From: QIAW01 sp035487295
GTDB taxonomy: Bacteria > Acidobacteriota > Terriglobia > Terriglobales > Acidobacteriaceae
Reading direction: 5' to 3'
Length of the DNA stretch: 64,000 nucleotides
Assembly (NCBI GenBank): GCA_035487295.1
Contig: DATHMH010000023.1
Location: 1-64,000, forward strand
Positions 34,604 to 43,278 of the stretch are shown piece by piece. The notes under the pieces were generated by a model. It was not told the origin of the DNA, made no database searches, and saw only the letters and a program-made list of their open reading frames with translations. A program made the translations under genes and the position numbers. The stretch's first letter is position 1. Every line of letters begins with the position of its first letter.

Positions 34604-35218
34604 GCTCTCGTACTGACAATGGGCTTAGGTTGTGATTTGTTTTGCTTATGCAGGTCAATTTGTCTTGCTTATTCGCGGCATTTGTTTCTCAAATGGCACA
34701 ACTCTCAATCAGGAGCGGCAGTTTGCTCTGCTTTCCACGGGGAATCAAGTTTCATCGGGTTAAATTAACGGGTCGAAACGGTTAATTTAACGAAGTAGTA
34801 AAGATTGAAAACTGGAGCAGCCAGCCATCGATCGAACCAAATCGCGTGTGCGTTGCCGGGTCATACTTAGCAACGGCGGATGACTTTACTACGGTAAAGG
34901 ACAATTCACAATTGAAAAAACCAAATTTTATGTGGACTTTCCGGTCTGGCGGGATTCTGAACCGTTTTTTCCCAAGAACGGAGGGCGTGCTGTACTAGTG
35001 GACATAAACTTCATGCCCACTAGAGCAATCCCACAAATGGGGTATCACACGCGGGCACGGGCTGAAAGCCGCAATAGTAATCATTGGAGCCCTTTGTGGC
35101 GAATATGGAAAAGCAGCAGTTGTTCTGCTGGCCTTTGAAAAGCGTTGGAGGGACAAGGCCAGACAGTGAAATTTACAAGGTTAGCTTAACTGGAATTGCC
35201 TGGAACGAAAAGAACCGG
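34604..35218. other. Intergenic region with promoter P3
   Basis: 615 bases without a convincing gene. P3 lies at 34720-34791. Another single operator-like box, GTTAGCTTAAC, is at 35180-35190, close to the 3' end of regulator 2. The rest is moderately AT-rich, with no repeat or RNA gene that I recognise. Confidence 0.5.
34720..34791 (-). promoter_or_regulatory. Promoter P3 with tandem GTTAnnTTAAC operators
   Basis: On the minus strand: -35 TTGATT (34748-34743), 17-bp spacer, -10 candidate CAAACT (34725-34720). Boxes GTTAATTTAAC (34769-34759) and GTTAAATTAAC (34791-34781) are nearly perfect palindromes with centres 22 bp apart, again 10 bp upstream of the -35 with GAAAC in the gap. The -35 and -10 are weak, as expected for an activator-dependent promoter. 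It drives the five-gene unit 34603-21472. Confidence 0.75.
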
Positions 35219-37000
35219 CTATTCCTCCGCGACCTCGATGGCGGTCACCAAAGCGTAGTTATTAATGGGAACAAATGTGAGATTAATTTTCCCCTGAGGT
35301 GAAGCCGGCATCTTGTGGAAAACCTTGACCACGGCCCGGTTTCCGACGCCGCCAGATTCCTTGAGAATATCGAAGTCTTTCAAGAGCGTGGTGCCGTTGC
35401 AATAAACATCAAAGACCCGGCTTCCAATCCCTCCCGCCGACTCGGGAGTGGCGAAGTAGGTCTCGGCAAAATACAGCGTGATGGCATAGTGGCCGCCTTC
35501 GGCCACCGGAATGGAATAGGTGAAATGTCCGAACCGTTGCGCAATATACAGTTCCGGGTCTGCCGTCCCTTCGATAGCCGTCTTTCGGGAAGACCTTCGG
35601 CCGCCGAGAAAGTACTGGTCTGGCACCCAGACATGGCCGCGTTGGTCGCGATAGGTTGTGTCACGCGCCGCTATCCGGACAGGTAGCATCTTGCCGGGAG
35701 TGCCCGGCAGAATTTCCAGGGCGTTTACGAAACTCGGGCCGGTGCCCTGGAAGGTCAAATGAAGTATTCCATCCTTTGCCGGAGAGATGTCCTTAAAAAT
35801 TTTCATGGTGGCCGTATTCACACCCTCGGCATCGGAAGCCACATCCAGGGTTGAAACCGGCAGGCCATTAATAGCCAGACTGACGCTTCGCAGGGCCTCA
35901 CTCTCAAAACTGGTCTCGGCGAAGTAGAGGTGCAGTTCGTACGTTCCCGGGCTCAGGGGAATCTCGTATACGAATTGGCCTTCCCGTCCGCTAAGAAAGA
36001 TTTCCGGGTCTTGTGTGCGCGCAATCTCGCGAGAGTCGCGGCGAAAGGTTTCACCGCCTTTAAAATAGCGGTCTGACAGCCAAAGATGGCCGGCTTTATC
36101 CACATAGTTCCCATTATGATCGCCGGCTAATATGCGTATTGCTTCAGTCTCGCCAGGCAAAGCGCCGGCCGGAGCTGTTTTGCTCTGGGTGGCATCTTCT
36201 CCGTGGGGAACAGTGGCGGCTGTAGCGCCACTCTGGGTGGCGCCTTCCTTCTCGGCCAGGCGTGGCCGGCTAAACGTTGTCCACAGCAGTGGGCCCGCCA
36301 CGGCAGCTACAGCCAACCCGATAGCGAACCACAGCCACTTGCGCGAAGAAGCTCTTAGTTTCTCCTCCGCCCTTTCTGCTTCTGCAGGCCTTTTCTCAAT
36401 CTCTTCGACCGCCGGCAACGAGGCTTCATCCGTTAGCTCTGCCTCCTGGGGTTCGGCTGGCCGCTGGATGGATTCCGGAATCGGAACAAATTTCGGCGTG
36501 TACTGTCCCGTAGGGACAACAATCTCGATCTGATGACTGCTTCCTTCGGCCGCATAATACTGCTTGAGCCGTTTTCTCAAATGGTGGGTATCAACCCGCA
36601 CCACGGCATTAAGCTGCGGATCGAACTCGGTATCGCGTCCAAGCACATCCACCGCAATGCTGTACTCTTTAAGCTCGTTACCTTCGCCGTTAAAATACTT
36701 ATCGCAGAGGTAGCTCAGCAGACGGGAAAGCTTCGGCGAGCGTTTAAACATTTCAGAGCCAAGCACGCGCGCCAGCTCCGCTCTTTCCTGTTCATTGGTG
36801 AGTTGGACTGAGGCTTTCACATCCGGCGTGAATGAATCAACAACGTTAGCTGTTACTTTCGCCGAGGTCCCCATAGATTGATGGTCAGGCTCGTGTAGCG
36901 CAGCTCGTTCGGCGCTGGAGCCCGCTTTTTTGCTGTTCTGACCAGCATTGCCGCTCTCCTGCGCGGCATCGGTGGATTGATTATTAGCAAGCTTTTCCAT
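35219..37000 (-). CDS. Membrane-anchored regulator 2: DNA-binding-like domain, TM helix, two malectin domains
   Basis: 593 aa from the ATG at 37000. Upstream in-frame ATG (37030) and GTG (37045) codons exist, but the 37000 start aligns with that of paralogue 1603-3372, both following a GGGTA sequence. The domains match regulator 1: SPKLSRLLSYLCDKYF, ELKEYSIAVDVLGR, VRVDTHHLRKRLKQYY, then a charged linker, one hydrophobic helix (WLWFAIGLAVAAVAGPLLW) and two malectin domains (IRILAGDHNGNYVDKAG; LPVRIAARDTTYRDQRG). The N-terminal 60 residues differ from the paralogue. Two GTTAA half-sites at 37052-37065 precede the gene. It is a proposed glycan-sensing one-component regulator of the locus (inference). 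Confidence 0.8.
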   Translation of the reverse strand: MEKLANNQSTDAAQESGNAGQNSKKAGSSAERAALHEPDHQSMGTSAKVTANVVDSFTPDVKASVQLTNEQERAELARVLGSEMFKRSPKLSRLLSYLCDKYFNGEGNELKEYSIAVDVLGRDTEFDPQLNAVVRVDTHHLRKRLKQYYAAEGSSHQIEIVVPTGQYTPKFVPIPESIQRPAEPQEAELTDEASLPAVEEIEKRPAEAERAEEKLRASSRKWLWFAIGLAVAAVAGPLLWTTFSRPRLAEKEGATQSGATAATVPHGEDATQSKTAPAGALPGETEAIRILAGDHNGNYVDKAGHLWLSDRYFKGGETFRRDSREIARTQDPEIFLSGREGQFVYEIPLSPGTYELHLYFAETSFESEALRSVSLAINGLPVSTLDVASDAEGVNTATMKIFKDISPAKDGILHLTFQGTGPSFVNALEILPGTPGKMLPVRIAARDTTYRDQRGHVWVPDQYFLGGRRSSRKTAIEGTADPELYIAQRFGHFTYSIPVAEGGHYAITLYFAETYFATPESAGGIGSRVFDVYCNGTTLLKDFDILKESGGVGNRAVVKVFHKMPASPQGKINLTFVPINNYALVTAIEVAEE

Positions 37001-37436
37001 ACCCAGGCAGCTTTCTAATGAGATGAGCATATCACAGCAGATCACGCTGATTTAACAGTTTTAACGTCATTTTTCTTTGATTTTAACTCCGATTTTCCGG
37101 CATGGAGCACGTTTGCTTCCACTCTCCAATTTACCAGAAACGTGCTGCATCGCTTTTGCCTCTTTATGGACAAACCTCCTTTGCCCCAGCGGGCTTCCCA
37201 CCACGACAAACAAGACAGATTCTTTGATTTTTAACTTTCAGACAACTCGTATTCGAAGAAAAACCTCTGGGCCTCTCCGCTGACGAGTTCACAAAAAGAA
37301 GCAATCGTTTCGAAGCAGCATGCCATCTCTGGCTCCTGAGCCAGAGACGGCAACTCCAGACGAACTTACTTGGCGAGAGACCTTAATTTTGCTCTTCGCA
37401 TCCTAGCCATGATTATCACAAAGAGAGGTCGGATTT
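37001..37436. other. Intergenic region upstream of regulator 2
   Basis: Nothing gene-like is visible in most of this stretch. 37024-37042 contains GAGCATATCACAGC, which is shared with the upstream region of regulator 1 (3397-3411), and TTAAC half-sites at 37052 and 37061. Regulator 2 is probably transcribed from here. Confidence 0.4.
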
Positions 37437-37598
37437 ATGAATCAAGCTGCAAGCATTCATTCACGGAATGCCGGGATGGGCGATGCTCGATCGATTGCAT
37501 TCCAGCGTTGGGGTGCATTGCTCGGCGGTGGCGCACTGGTAGTGTTCGGTCTTACCCGAGGCTCGGACCCCTGGGCTGATGGAGCGAAAGGCGCGTAA
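37437..37598 (+). CDS. Small hydrophobic protein, possibly truncated
   Basis: 53 codons from an ATG at 37437 to a TAA at 37596, with GAGAGG about 9 nt upstream. The sequence AFQRWGALLGGGALVVFGLTRGS resembles the first half of DUF2892-type small membrane proteins (ERWAS..GGAAL..YGL.R), which normally continue with a second hydrophobic segment. Here the frame ends in hydrophilic residues, so it may be a remnant. It converges with the acetyltransferase gene at 37601. Confidence 0.4.
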   Translation: MNQAASIHSRNAGMGDARSIAFQRWGALLGGGALVVFGLTRGSDPWADGAKGA

Positions 37599-37600
37599 TT

Positions 37601-38743
37601 CTATGAAGCCAATCGCTGTGGTTTGCGAAGCAAAGGTTTGAATTTCTTAACGGCGAGGCCGGCGTCTTTGGCGAGCAGGTATGCTTTTGCCGGTAGGCTC
37701 CGCGCAATCGCCAATGTCGTGGTCCTCTTGACTTCACGGGCAAAATGGAATTTGTATTCTTCGGCGCCACGGAGAAAATCGTAGCAGAGCAGCCCTTCCT
37801 CGATGGCTCGCTGTATCGCATGCAGGATAAGAAGCGTACCGGGACTATGCGGCGCCAGCTCGCAATCCGGATCGAAACCATTCTGAAATTGCAACGCGCT
37901 CACCCCATAATGAAAGTTAAGCATGGCAGCGATCGGCGTTCCCTGCAGTTCCATAATGTACAGACGAAAAGAATCGCCCACTGCATCCATCTTGCTCAGG
38001 TCTTTCAGGAACTTGCGGAAGCCGGGCTGGCCCAGAGTGCCCGATTTGCCAACCGACCTCCAGCGCAATAAATGCAATTCGATCAATGTGTCGATGGCCA
38101 TCTCCAGTTCATCTGGCCGGGTATATGTCCTGATCTCGACGCCGTGCTCCTGGAATATTCGACGGGCGCGGGCCAGATTTTTTCTCTTCTTCTTGCCGAG
38201 AGCAGAGAAATATTCATCAAAGCTGGCGGGGAGATTGGCGAATGGCGAGATCCTGTCGCTTTCAGCTCTCAACATCAGGCCTTTATTCGCGGCCCAGTTC
38301 TGCGCCTCATGGCAGAGATTGCTCTGGGCAGGGGTGGCGCCCAGCACCAGCAAATCCCAACGTGATTGCATTTTGTCGACCTCGCTCCAGACGGCGCGCA
38401 CTACGGCAACTCTGTAATCAGGAAGCGACAGAATGTCGAGATATTCCCCACATGCGATATCATCTCCCCCAAAGGTTAAAGCCCAGAGACAGGAGTTGTA
38501 TCGCAGCATGCAGAACGGCGCGATGCCAACGACCTTGCCGGCATCGCGCACAACAATGACGAAAGGCCTGGCATCCGGACGCAGATTTTGAATCCAGGAG
38601 AGATACCAGGAGGCGGTGCGAAAGAAGCCTTCCACGGTATCTCGTTTCGCCAGTTGCTCCCATGCAATCACAATCTCGTTCAGGGAAGCGACCGTAGTTA
38701 GTGTTTCGGTCGCCAGAATCGGTAATTCCAGCGTGCAGGTCAA
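37601..38743 (-). CDS. BioF2/CelD-like GNAT acetyltransferase (A)
   Basis: About 380 aa. The frame is open to an ATG at 38956, but the first 71 codons overlap the preceding gene out of frame and look non-coding. I place the start at the TTG at 38743, 3 nt after the upstream stop, though a GTG at 38812 is also possible. The fold is the FemAB-like double GNAT seen in CelD proteins: WEQLAKRD...FFRTASWYLSWIQ, FVIVVRDAGKVVGIAPFCM, then LARARRIF, LIELHLLRWRSVGK, MLNFHYGVSALQFQNGFDP and YDFLRGAEEYKFHFA. It probably acylates a cell-surface or exported product in the cytoplasm. It is the last gene of a three-gene coupled cluster with a second protein of the same fold. Confidence 0.8.
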   Translation of the reverse strand: MTCTLELPILATETLTTVASLNEIVIAWEQLAKRDTVEGFFRTASWYLSWIQNLRPDARPFVIVVRDAGKVVGIAPFCMLRYNSCLWALTFGGDDIACGEYLDILSLPDYRVAVVRAVWSEVDKMQSRWDLLVLGATPAQSNLCHEAQNWAANKGLMLRAESDRISPFANLPASFDEYFSALGKKKRKNLARARRIFQEHGVEIRTYTRPDELEMAIDTLIELHLLRWRSVGKSGTLGQPGFRKFLKDLSKMDAVGDSFRLYIMELQGTPIAAMLNFHYGVSALQFQNGFDPDCELAPHSPGTLLILHAIQRAIEEGLLCYDFLRGAEEYKFHFAREVKRTTTLAIARSLPAKAYLLAKDAGLAVKKFKPLLRKPQRLAS

Positions 38744-38745
38744 AG

Positions 38746-39645
38746 CTAGCCGGCCACTTTCTTTACGCTCGCCAGGCCTCGAAACAGGCGATGCTTGACT
38801 GTGTCCTTCCACGGTGAGAGACCAACCGGGGTGGGCGAGAGGCCAAGGCGGCGCAGATGAGCATTGATCCAATAGACGTTTTGCCGCCGGCGCGTGGAGG
38901 AACTCCGGAAAGTGATGCTGAAAGAAATAGAGACGTTGGGGCCGTTCTTGACCCAATGCGGCGCCGTTACCGGACAGTGCACACCTACCCCAGGAGAGAG
39001 GTTCGCTACAAAAGCGTGCTTCTGGAACTCTTCTTTGTATTTCACCACCCCCAGGTCCTCAGCCAGCGAAAATTGCTCGAGATCGCGCTCCGGCAGGATG
39101 TTGCGGTCGGCCGAATCAAAAATGCTCATGGATTTCGACCCGCGGACCTGCAGCAGAAAATTGATTTCCGGGTCAATGTGGAATGGAGTAACGGAATTGG
39201 CTGAGCTGATGAAAATAAAGGCGCGTGCATCGCACATTCCAGGCTCCATCGGCTCAGAGTAAGGCTTGAGCTCATCAAGACATTGCATGAGCAGCTCCCG
39301 ATATTCTGGATCATCGTGAACATTCTTCAATACCATCCATGAACACTGTTCCTCGATGCGCCGGATCGTCTCCTCAACGGAAAGCCCGTTGGACGGCACA
39401 GCTTCAAGGTTTTCGGCAACCGCCAGATTACCGTCGTTGTATTTCACACTCTTCTCCGGCAAACGGCGCGAAAGCTCAACCAGCTTTGACAGGGTAAAGA
39501 GCGGATGACCGGCGAGGCTGTGGCGAACGAGAAAGGGGCGGCGATTGAAGTGCTTGTGAAATTCGCCGATGTCGAACGATAGCAATCGCTCCCCGGCGGT
39601 GTTCGGCGTGGTCTGGTAGTTCAAGGATGTCGGCATGGCGCTCAT
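38746..39645 (-). CDS. JmjC/cupin-like protein, probable Fe(II)-dependent oxygenase
   Basis: 299 aa. The double-stranded beta-helix core shows the HxD metal motif (H156, D158 in TPFHIDPEINFLLQV) and a later His (H230 in APHWVKNGPNVSISFS). This is the arrangement of Cupin_8/JmjC hydroxylases that use Fe(II) and 2-oxoglutarate. The substrate is unknown. The ATG overlaps the stop of the preceding acetyltransferase gene (ATGA at 39642-39645), and the next gene begins just after its stop, so all three are translationally coupled. Confidence 0.8.
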   Translation of the reverse strand: MSAMPTSLNYQTTPNTAGERLLSFDIGEFHKHFNRRPFLVRHSLAGHPLFTLSKLVELSRRLPEKSVKYNDGNLAVAENLEAVPSNGLSVEETIRRIEEQCSWMVLKNVHDDPEYRELLMQCLDELKPYSEPMEPGMCDARAFIFISSANSVTPFHIDPEINFLLQVRGSKSMSIFDSADRNILPERDLEQFSLAEDLGVVKYKEEFQKHAFVANLSPGVGVHCPVTAPHWVKNGPNVSISFSITFRSSSTRRRQNVYWINAHLRRLGLSPTPVGLSPWKDTVKHRLFRGLASVKKVAG

Positions 39646-41000
39646 ACAGTGTCCTTCATTTCAGTAGTGTTCTTGATCTCGGCTGGAGGCGCGGCGGGCA
39701 TTAGGGTGCGCTTTGCCCATTTCAGCAAGGGGAATGCCGCAAGCAGCAATCCGCTGAGGCGTCCGCGGACGGCCACAGCCGTGGTTTGTATGGCTCGACT
39801 ATCGCTCCATAGATGGTTGGCCATAAAGTGGTCGGGATCGGCACAGGAATCCATCCATTCCATTCCGGGCATGGCATGGAAACAGCGGACGTTTTCCAGC
39901 TCCAGGTGCACGCCCGGCGAGTAGCTGCTGTACTCCTCGTCATACGCAATCTTGAAAGCGAATGCTCCCCGGCCACTCAGAAAATTGCACTTGTAAGCGA
40001 TTGCGCGGCCGTTAAGGCGCAGCCTCATCATCATGAGCCGGCCGCGGGCAAAGGCCGCACGCGCCGACTCCAGAAAAAATTGGCGCTTGCCTTCAGTAGA
40101 AGCAAGAGCCGTTCCGGCTCCGCCCTTCCAGCCGCGCGCTTCCAGCGCGAGGAAACCCTCAAGCCACTCCGTAAGATTTCCCGCAGGGGTAAGTTCTTCA
40201 AAGGAGAGTGTTCCTTTTTCGGCCAGCCGCCGCCGCACGCGATTCAGCTCTTTCAGCCGGCGGCCGGGCAGCGCGCGCCGGATGCACGTCTCAGCGTCAC
40301 CTGCCCGCCGCAACAGAGCGCGAGTGTAAAGCTCCCAAACGTATCGCTGAAGCTTGAGTTCGTTGACCACGTCGATCAGCGCGCGCGCCATGGGACCCTC
40401 TGCGGGCATCGACCCGAATTCGATCAGAGAACACGGAGTCTGTTCTGAACGCATCCACTCAAACAGCGCTCGCAAGCTCTGGTGCTCGCATCCTTCTCTG
40501 ATCAATGGTGGACACCAGTAATAATGTAAGTAGGTCCATAGTGTTGCTGTACGCACTGGAATGCCGCGATGACGTTCCGTTATTTCCAGGGGAAAGAAGC
40601 CGCAAAGCAAAGGTGGCTTGCCGGCCTGCTGGCCGAAAATCAGGACGAAAGCAAACGAACGCTCCTGGCCAAAGGCCTTCAGGGATGGCAACAACATCCA
40701 GGGCTCATAGAATATGTTAGGTTCTGACGAGGAGCGGGCAAGTTCATCCAAAGCGCCGGAGTAGTCAGTGAGAGCCGCCGAATCGGTGTGAACCGTAACG
40801 GAGAATGACAGGTTCCGCCAGGAATGCGGGAAGCCAATGTTATTTTCAGGAACACGGTGAGCAGAAGAAGTGGGAGCCTTGCCGCTCTCTGTGGAGCTTT
40901 GAGAATTGCAACGTGCGCCCGAGAGCTGTGCAGCGTCAGTAAGAGAATGAGAAAGCATCGGGGCCCGCGTTCCATTGCCTCCTGGACACACAAATGGCAA
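39642..41000 (-). CDS. BioF2/CelD-like GNAT acetyltransferase (B)
   Basis: Up to 452 aa. The start is uncertain: the ATG at 41000 lacks a ribosome site and an ATG at 40958 is possible. The conserved core matches protein A: LDELARSSSEPNIFYEPWML, PPLLCGFFPLEI, then RRLKELNRVRRRLAEKG, FLALEARGWKG, MMMRLRLNGRAIAYKCNFLSG and AFKIAYDEEYSSYSPGVHLELENV. FemAB-like enzymes transfer acyl or aminoacyl groups. It shares no visible signal or membrane anchor with a known polysaccharide system here. It is the first gene of the cluster. Confidence 0.8.
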   Translation of the reverse strand: MPFVCPGGNGTRAPMLSHSLTDAAQLSGARCNSQSSTESGKAPTSSAHRVPENNIGFPHSWRNLSFSVTVHTDSAALTDYSGALDELARSSSEPNIFYEPWMLLPSLKAFGQERSFAFVLIFGQQAGKPPLLCGFFPLEITERHRGIPVRTATLWTYLHYYWCPPLIREGCEHQSLRALFEWMRSEQTPCSLIEFGSMPAEGPMARALIDVVNELKLQRYVWELYTRALLRRAGDAETCIRRALPGRRLKELNRVRRRLAEKGTLSFEELTPAGNLTEWLEGFLALEARGWKGGAGTALASTEGKRQFFLESARAAFARGRLMMMRLRLNGRAIAYKCNFLSGRGAFAFKIAYDEEYSSYSPGVHLELENVRCFHAMPGMEWMDSCADPDHFMANHLWSDSRAIQTTAVAVRGRLSGLLLAAFPLLKWAKRTLMPAAPPAEIKNTTEMKDTV

Positions 41001-41225
41001 CAGCTACTTGGATTACGAATCCGGGCGTAGTGTTGCACAGCGGGCAAATCCCAGAATTTTGCTGGGCGCGTCGCCGTTTAGAGTACCTCGTACCCGGCTT
41101 CGTGGCGCTTCCTGACGCAACCGCCAGCCCGCTCAAGCCGGTGCACTTTACTGAATAGCACCAATCCATACACTGACTTGCTCGCCGCGGGGAGTTTAAA
41201 TCGCAGCAGGCGAAGTGCGCTGCGG

Positions 41226-42185
41226 TCATTCGTTGTCCGGTGGACCGGCAGCGCCTGCCAGGTCCTGGGGCTTGATCTTCTCTACGTTGAATTTGCCCGC
41301 CCGCTCGCGCATGGTTTGCAGCACCTCTTCGAGGGGTGGAGGCTCGTCTTTGATCCAGCGCAGCGGATTGATGCGTGCCACCACAAACGAACGCAAATAG
41401 GGGCTCACCAAGCCGCGCTCCTTCAACTTCTTCACTACTGCCGCCACCTTCTCTTCGAGGTCGAGCACCAGGGTTGCGCGTTTTTCGTGATGCTTGAGCG
41501 CGGCGCGCAAAGGCTCATCGGAGAAACTCTCCAGCCGCCGCAGAATGGAATGATACGCGCCGCCGCCGAATCGCGGCGCCCGTTCGTAGCACACCCCGAG
41601 CGTGACCAGGGCGGCTTCATCGAGATAAAAAGCAAAATCGGATTCCGGACGCGAAGCCTCCTCGCCGACCAGGCCGCGGCAGATGCGGATGACCTCCAGC
41701 GAGCGCTCCTTCAGGTTATGCGCCTTCTCGGTATTCAGCGCCAGTATCTGCCAGGCCACTTCCCGATCTGGAACCACTAATGCAGTAATCGCTTTGGCGC
41801 CCAACCGGCGCATGGCCGCAAGCCGATGACGGCCGTTCGGCGTCCAGAAGCCGCCCTCGGGAGCAGTGACTGCAATAATTGGATCAAGAAAGCGGCCTGT
41901 CTTATTGATTACGTCTGCCAATCGCTTGTGGTGGGTATCAGAGAGATCACGCTGAAAGGGCGTGGGTTCGATGGCATCGATGGGCAGCACCGAAAGCAGC
42001 ACCGGATGTCCGCCCAACGGCTCTTTATACATTCCGGCCACACAGCCGCCAACGCTGCTTACAAGCGACGCGACTTCAGCAGCAGCTCCCACCGGCTCTT
42101 CCAGCCTGCACTCCGCAGGTGTAAAACCCTTCGTGCCAGGCTTGGCCTTCCGAGGACGTTTGCGAGCAGGTGCGCGTTTTACCAT
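41226..42185 (-). CDS. ParB-like nuclease-domain protein
   Basis: 319 aa. A ParB/sulfiredoxin-type N-terminal domain lies at about residues 60-140: LSVLPIDAIEPTPFQRD, HHKRLADVI, FLDPIIAV and the signature TPNGRHRLAAMRRLGA (the GRHR box binds nucleotide in this fold). The rest is helical, without a clear HTH. No parA is adjacent and no parS-like site was seen, so it is an orphan ParB-like protein of unknown role. A basic N-terminus (KRAPARKRPRKAKPG) may contact nucleic acid. Confidence 0.8.
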   Translation of the reverse strand: MVKRAPARKRPRKAKPGTKGFTPAECRLEEPVGAAAEVASLVSSVGGCVAGMYKEPLGGHPVLLSVLPIDAIEPTPFQRDLSDTHHKRLADVINKTGRFLDPIIAVTAPEGGFWTPNGRHRLAAMRRLGAKAITALVVPDREVAWQILALNTEKAHNLKERSLEVIRICRGLVGEEASRPESDFAFYLDEAALVTLGVCYERAPRFGGGAYHSILRRLESFSDEPLRAALKHHEKRATLVLDLEEKVAAVVKKLKERGLVSPYLRSFVVARINPLRWIKDEPPPLEEVLQTMRERAGKFNVEKIKPQDLAGAAGPPDNE

Positions 42186-42246
42186 GGTGACGTTTCTATT
42201 CTAACTATAAGGGTTCGAACTATGACGCGATTAGATCATTGGAAGG

Positions 42247-43278
42247 CTATGCTTCACGCCAATCCAGAATCACCTTGCCTGAATTACCCGACCGCATGAC
42301 GTCAAATCCCTTCTCATATTCGCGCCAGGGAAAACGATGGGTAATCACCGGGGAGATATCCAGGCCCGATTCCAGCATGACGCTCATCTTGTACCAGGTT
42401 TCAAACATCTCCCTGCCGTAGATGCCTTTGATGGTCAGCATGTTAAAGATCACCTGCTTCCAGTCGACGCTGATAGGTGAAGCGGGAATTCCCAGCATGG
42501 CAATCTTGCCGCCGTGGCTCATGTTCTCCAGCATCTCGCGGAAGGCGTCAGGCGAGCCTGACATTTCAAGTCCAACGTCGAAGCCCTCTTTCATGCTAAG
42601 CTGCTGCTGCACTTCTTTAAGCCGCGTCGTCTTCGCATCTACAGTGACAGGAATTCCCGCCTTCTTAGCCAGCTCCAGGCGATAAGGATTGACATCGGTA
42701 ATCACAACATAGCGCGCGCCGGCAAACTGCGCCACCGCCGCCGCCATGATTCCGATAGGGCCGGCTCCTGTGACCAGGACATCTTCACCAAGCACAGCGA
42801 ACGAGAGCGCCGTGTGCACCGCATTGCCGAACGGATCAAAGATGGCGGCGATCTCCAGTGGCACCGGATGCGTATGCTTCCATACGTTCATCATGGGCAC
42901 GACGATATATTCGGCAAACGCGCCCGGACGGTTCACGCCCACGCCTTGAGTATGAGCGCAGAGGTGCCGCCGGCCAGCGAGGCAGTTGCGGCAGCGTCCG
43001 CAGATCACGTGGCCCTCGCCGCTGACGATATCTCCGGGATAGTAGTCGGTCACATTCGACCCCACTTCGACGATTTCGCCAACAAACTCATGGCCGATGA
43101 CCAGCGGCACGGGAATGGTGGAGCGCGCCCACTCGTCCCATTCGTAGATGTGCAGGTCGGTGCCGCAAATTCCCGTGAGCAGTACGCGAATCTTGACGTC
43201 GTTAATGCCCACTTGGGGCTCGGCCACGTCTTCTAACCACAACCCGCGAGCATCGCGGCTTTTAACAAGAGCCTTCAT
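42247..43278 (-). CDS. tdh: L-threonine 3-dehydrogenase
   Basis: 343 aa, against 341 in E. coli. Zinc medium-chain dehydrogenase that oxidises threonine to 2-amino-3-ketobutyrate with NAD. The catalytic zinc site is C38 (GICGTDLH), H63 and E64 (IGHEF). The structural zinc cysteines are C93, C96, C99 and C107 (CGRCRNCLAGRRHLC). The nucleotide-binding motif is VTGAGPIGIMAAA. No kbl (glycine C-acetyltransferase) is adjacent. The gene ends in IKGIYGREMFETWYKM...KVILDW, as in true Tdh. Confidence 0.93.
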   Translation of the reverse strand: MKALVKSRDARGLWLEDVAEPQVGINDVKIRVLLTGICGTDLHIYEWDEWARSTIPVPLVIGHEFVGEIVEVGSNVTDYYPGDIVSGEGHVICGRCRNCLAGRRHLCAHTQGVGVNRPGAFAEYIVVPMMNVWKHTHPVPLEIAAIFDPFGNAVHTALSFAVLGEDVLVTGAGPIGIMAAAVAQFAGARYVVITDVNPYRLELAKKAGIPVTVDAKTTRLKEVQQQLSMKEGFDVGLEMSGSPDAFREMLENMSHGGKIAMLGIPASPISVDWKQVIFNMLTIKGIYGREMFETWYKMSVMLESGLDISPVITHRFPWREYEKGFDVMRSGNSGKVILDWREA

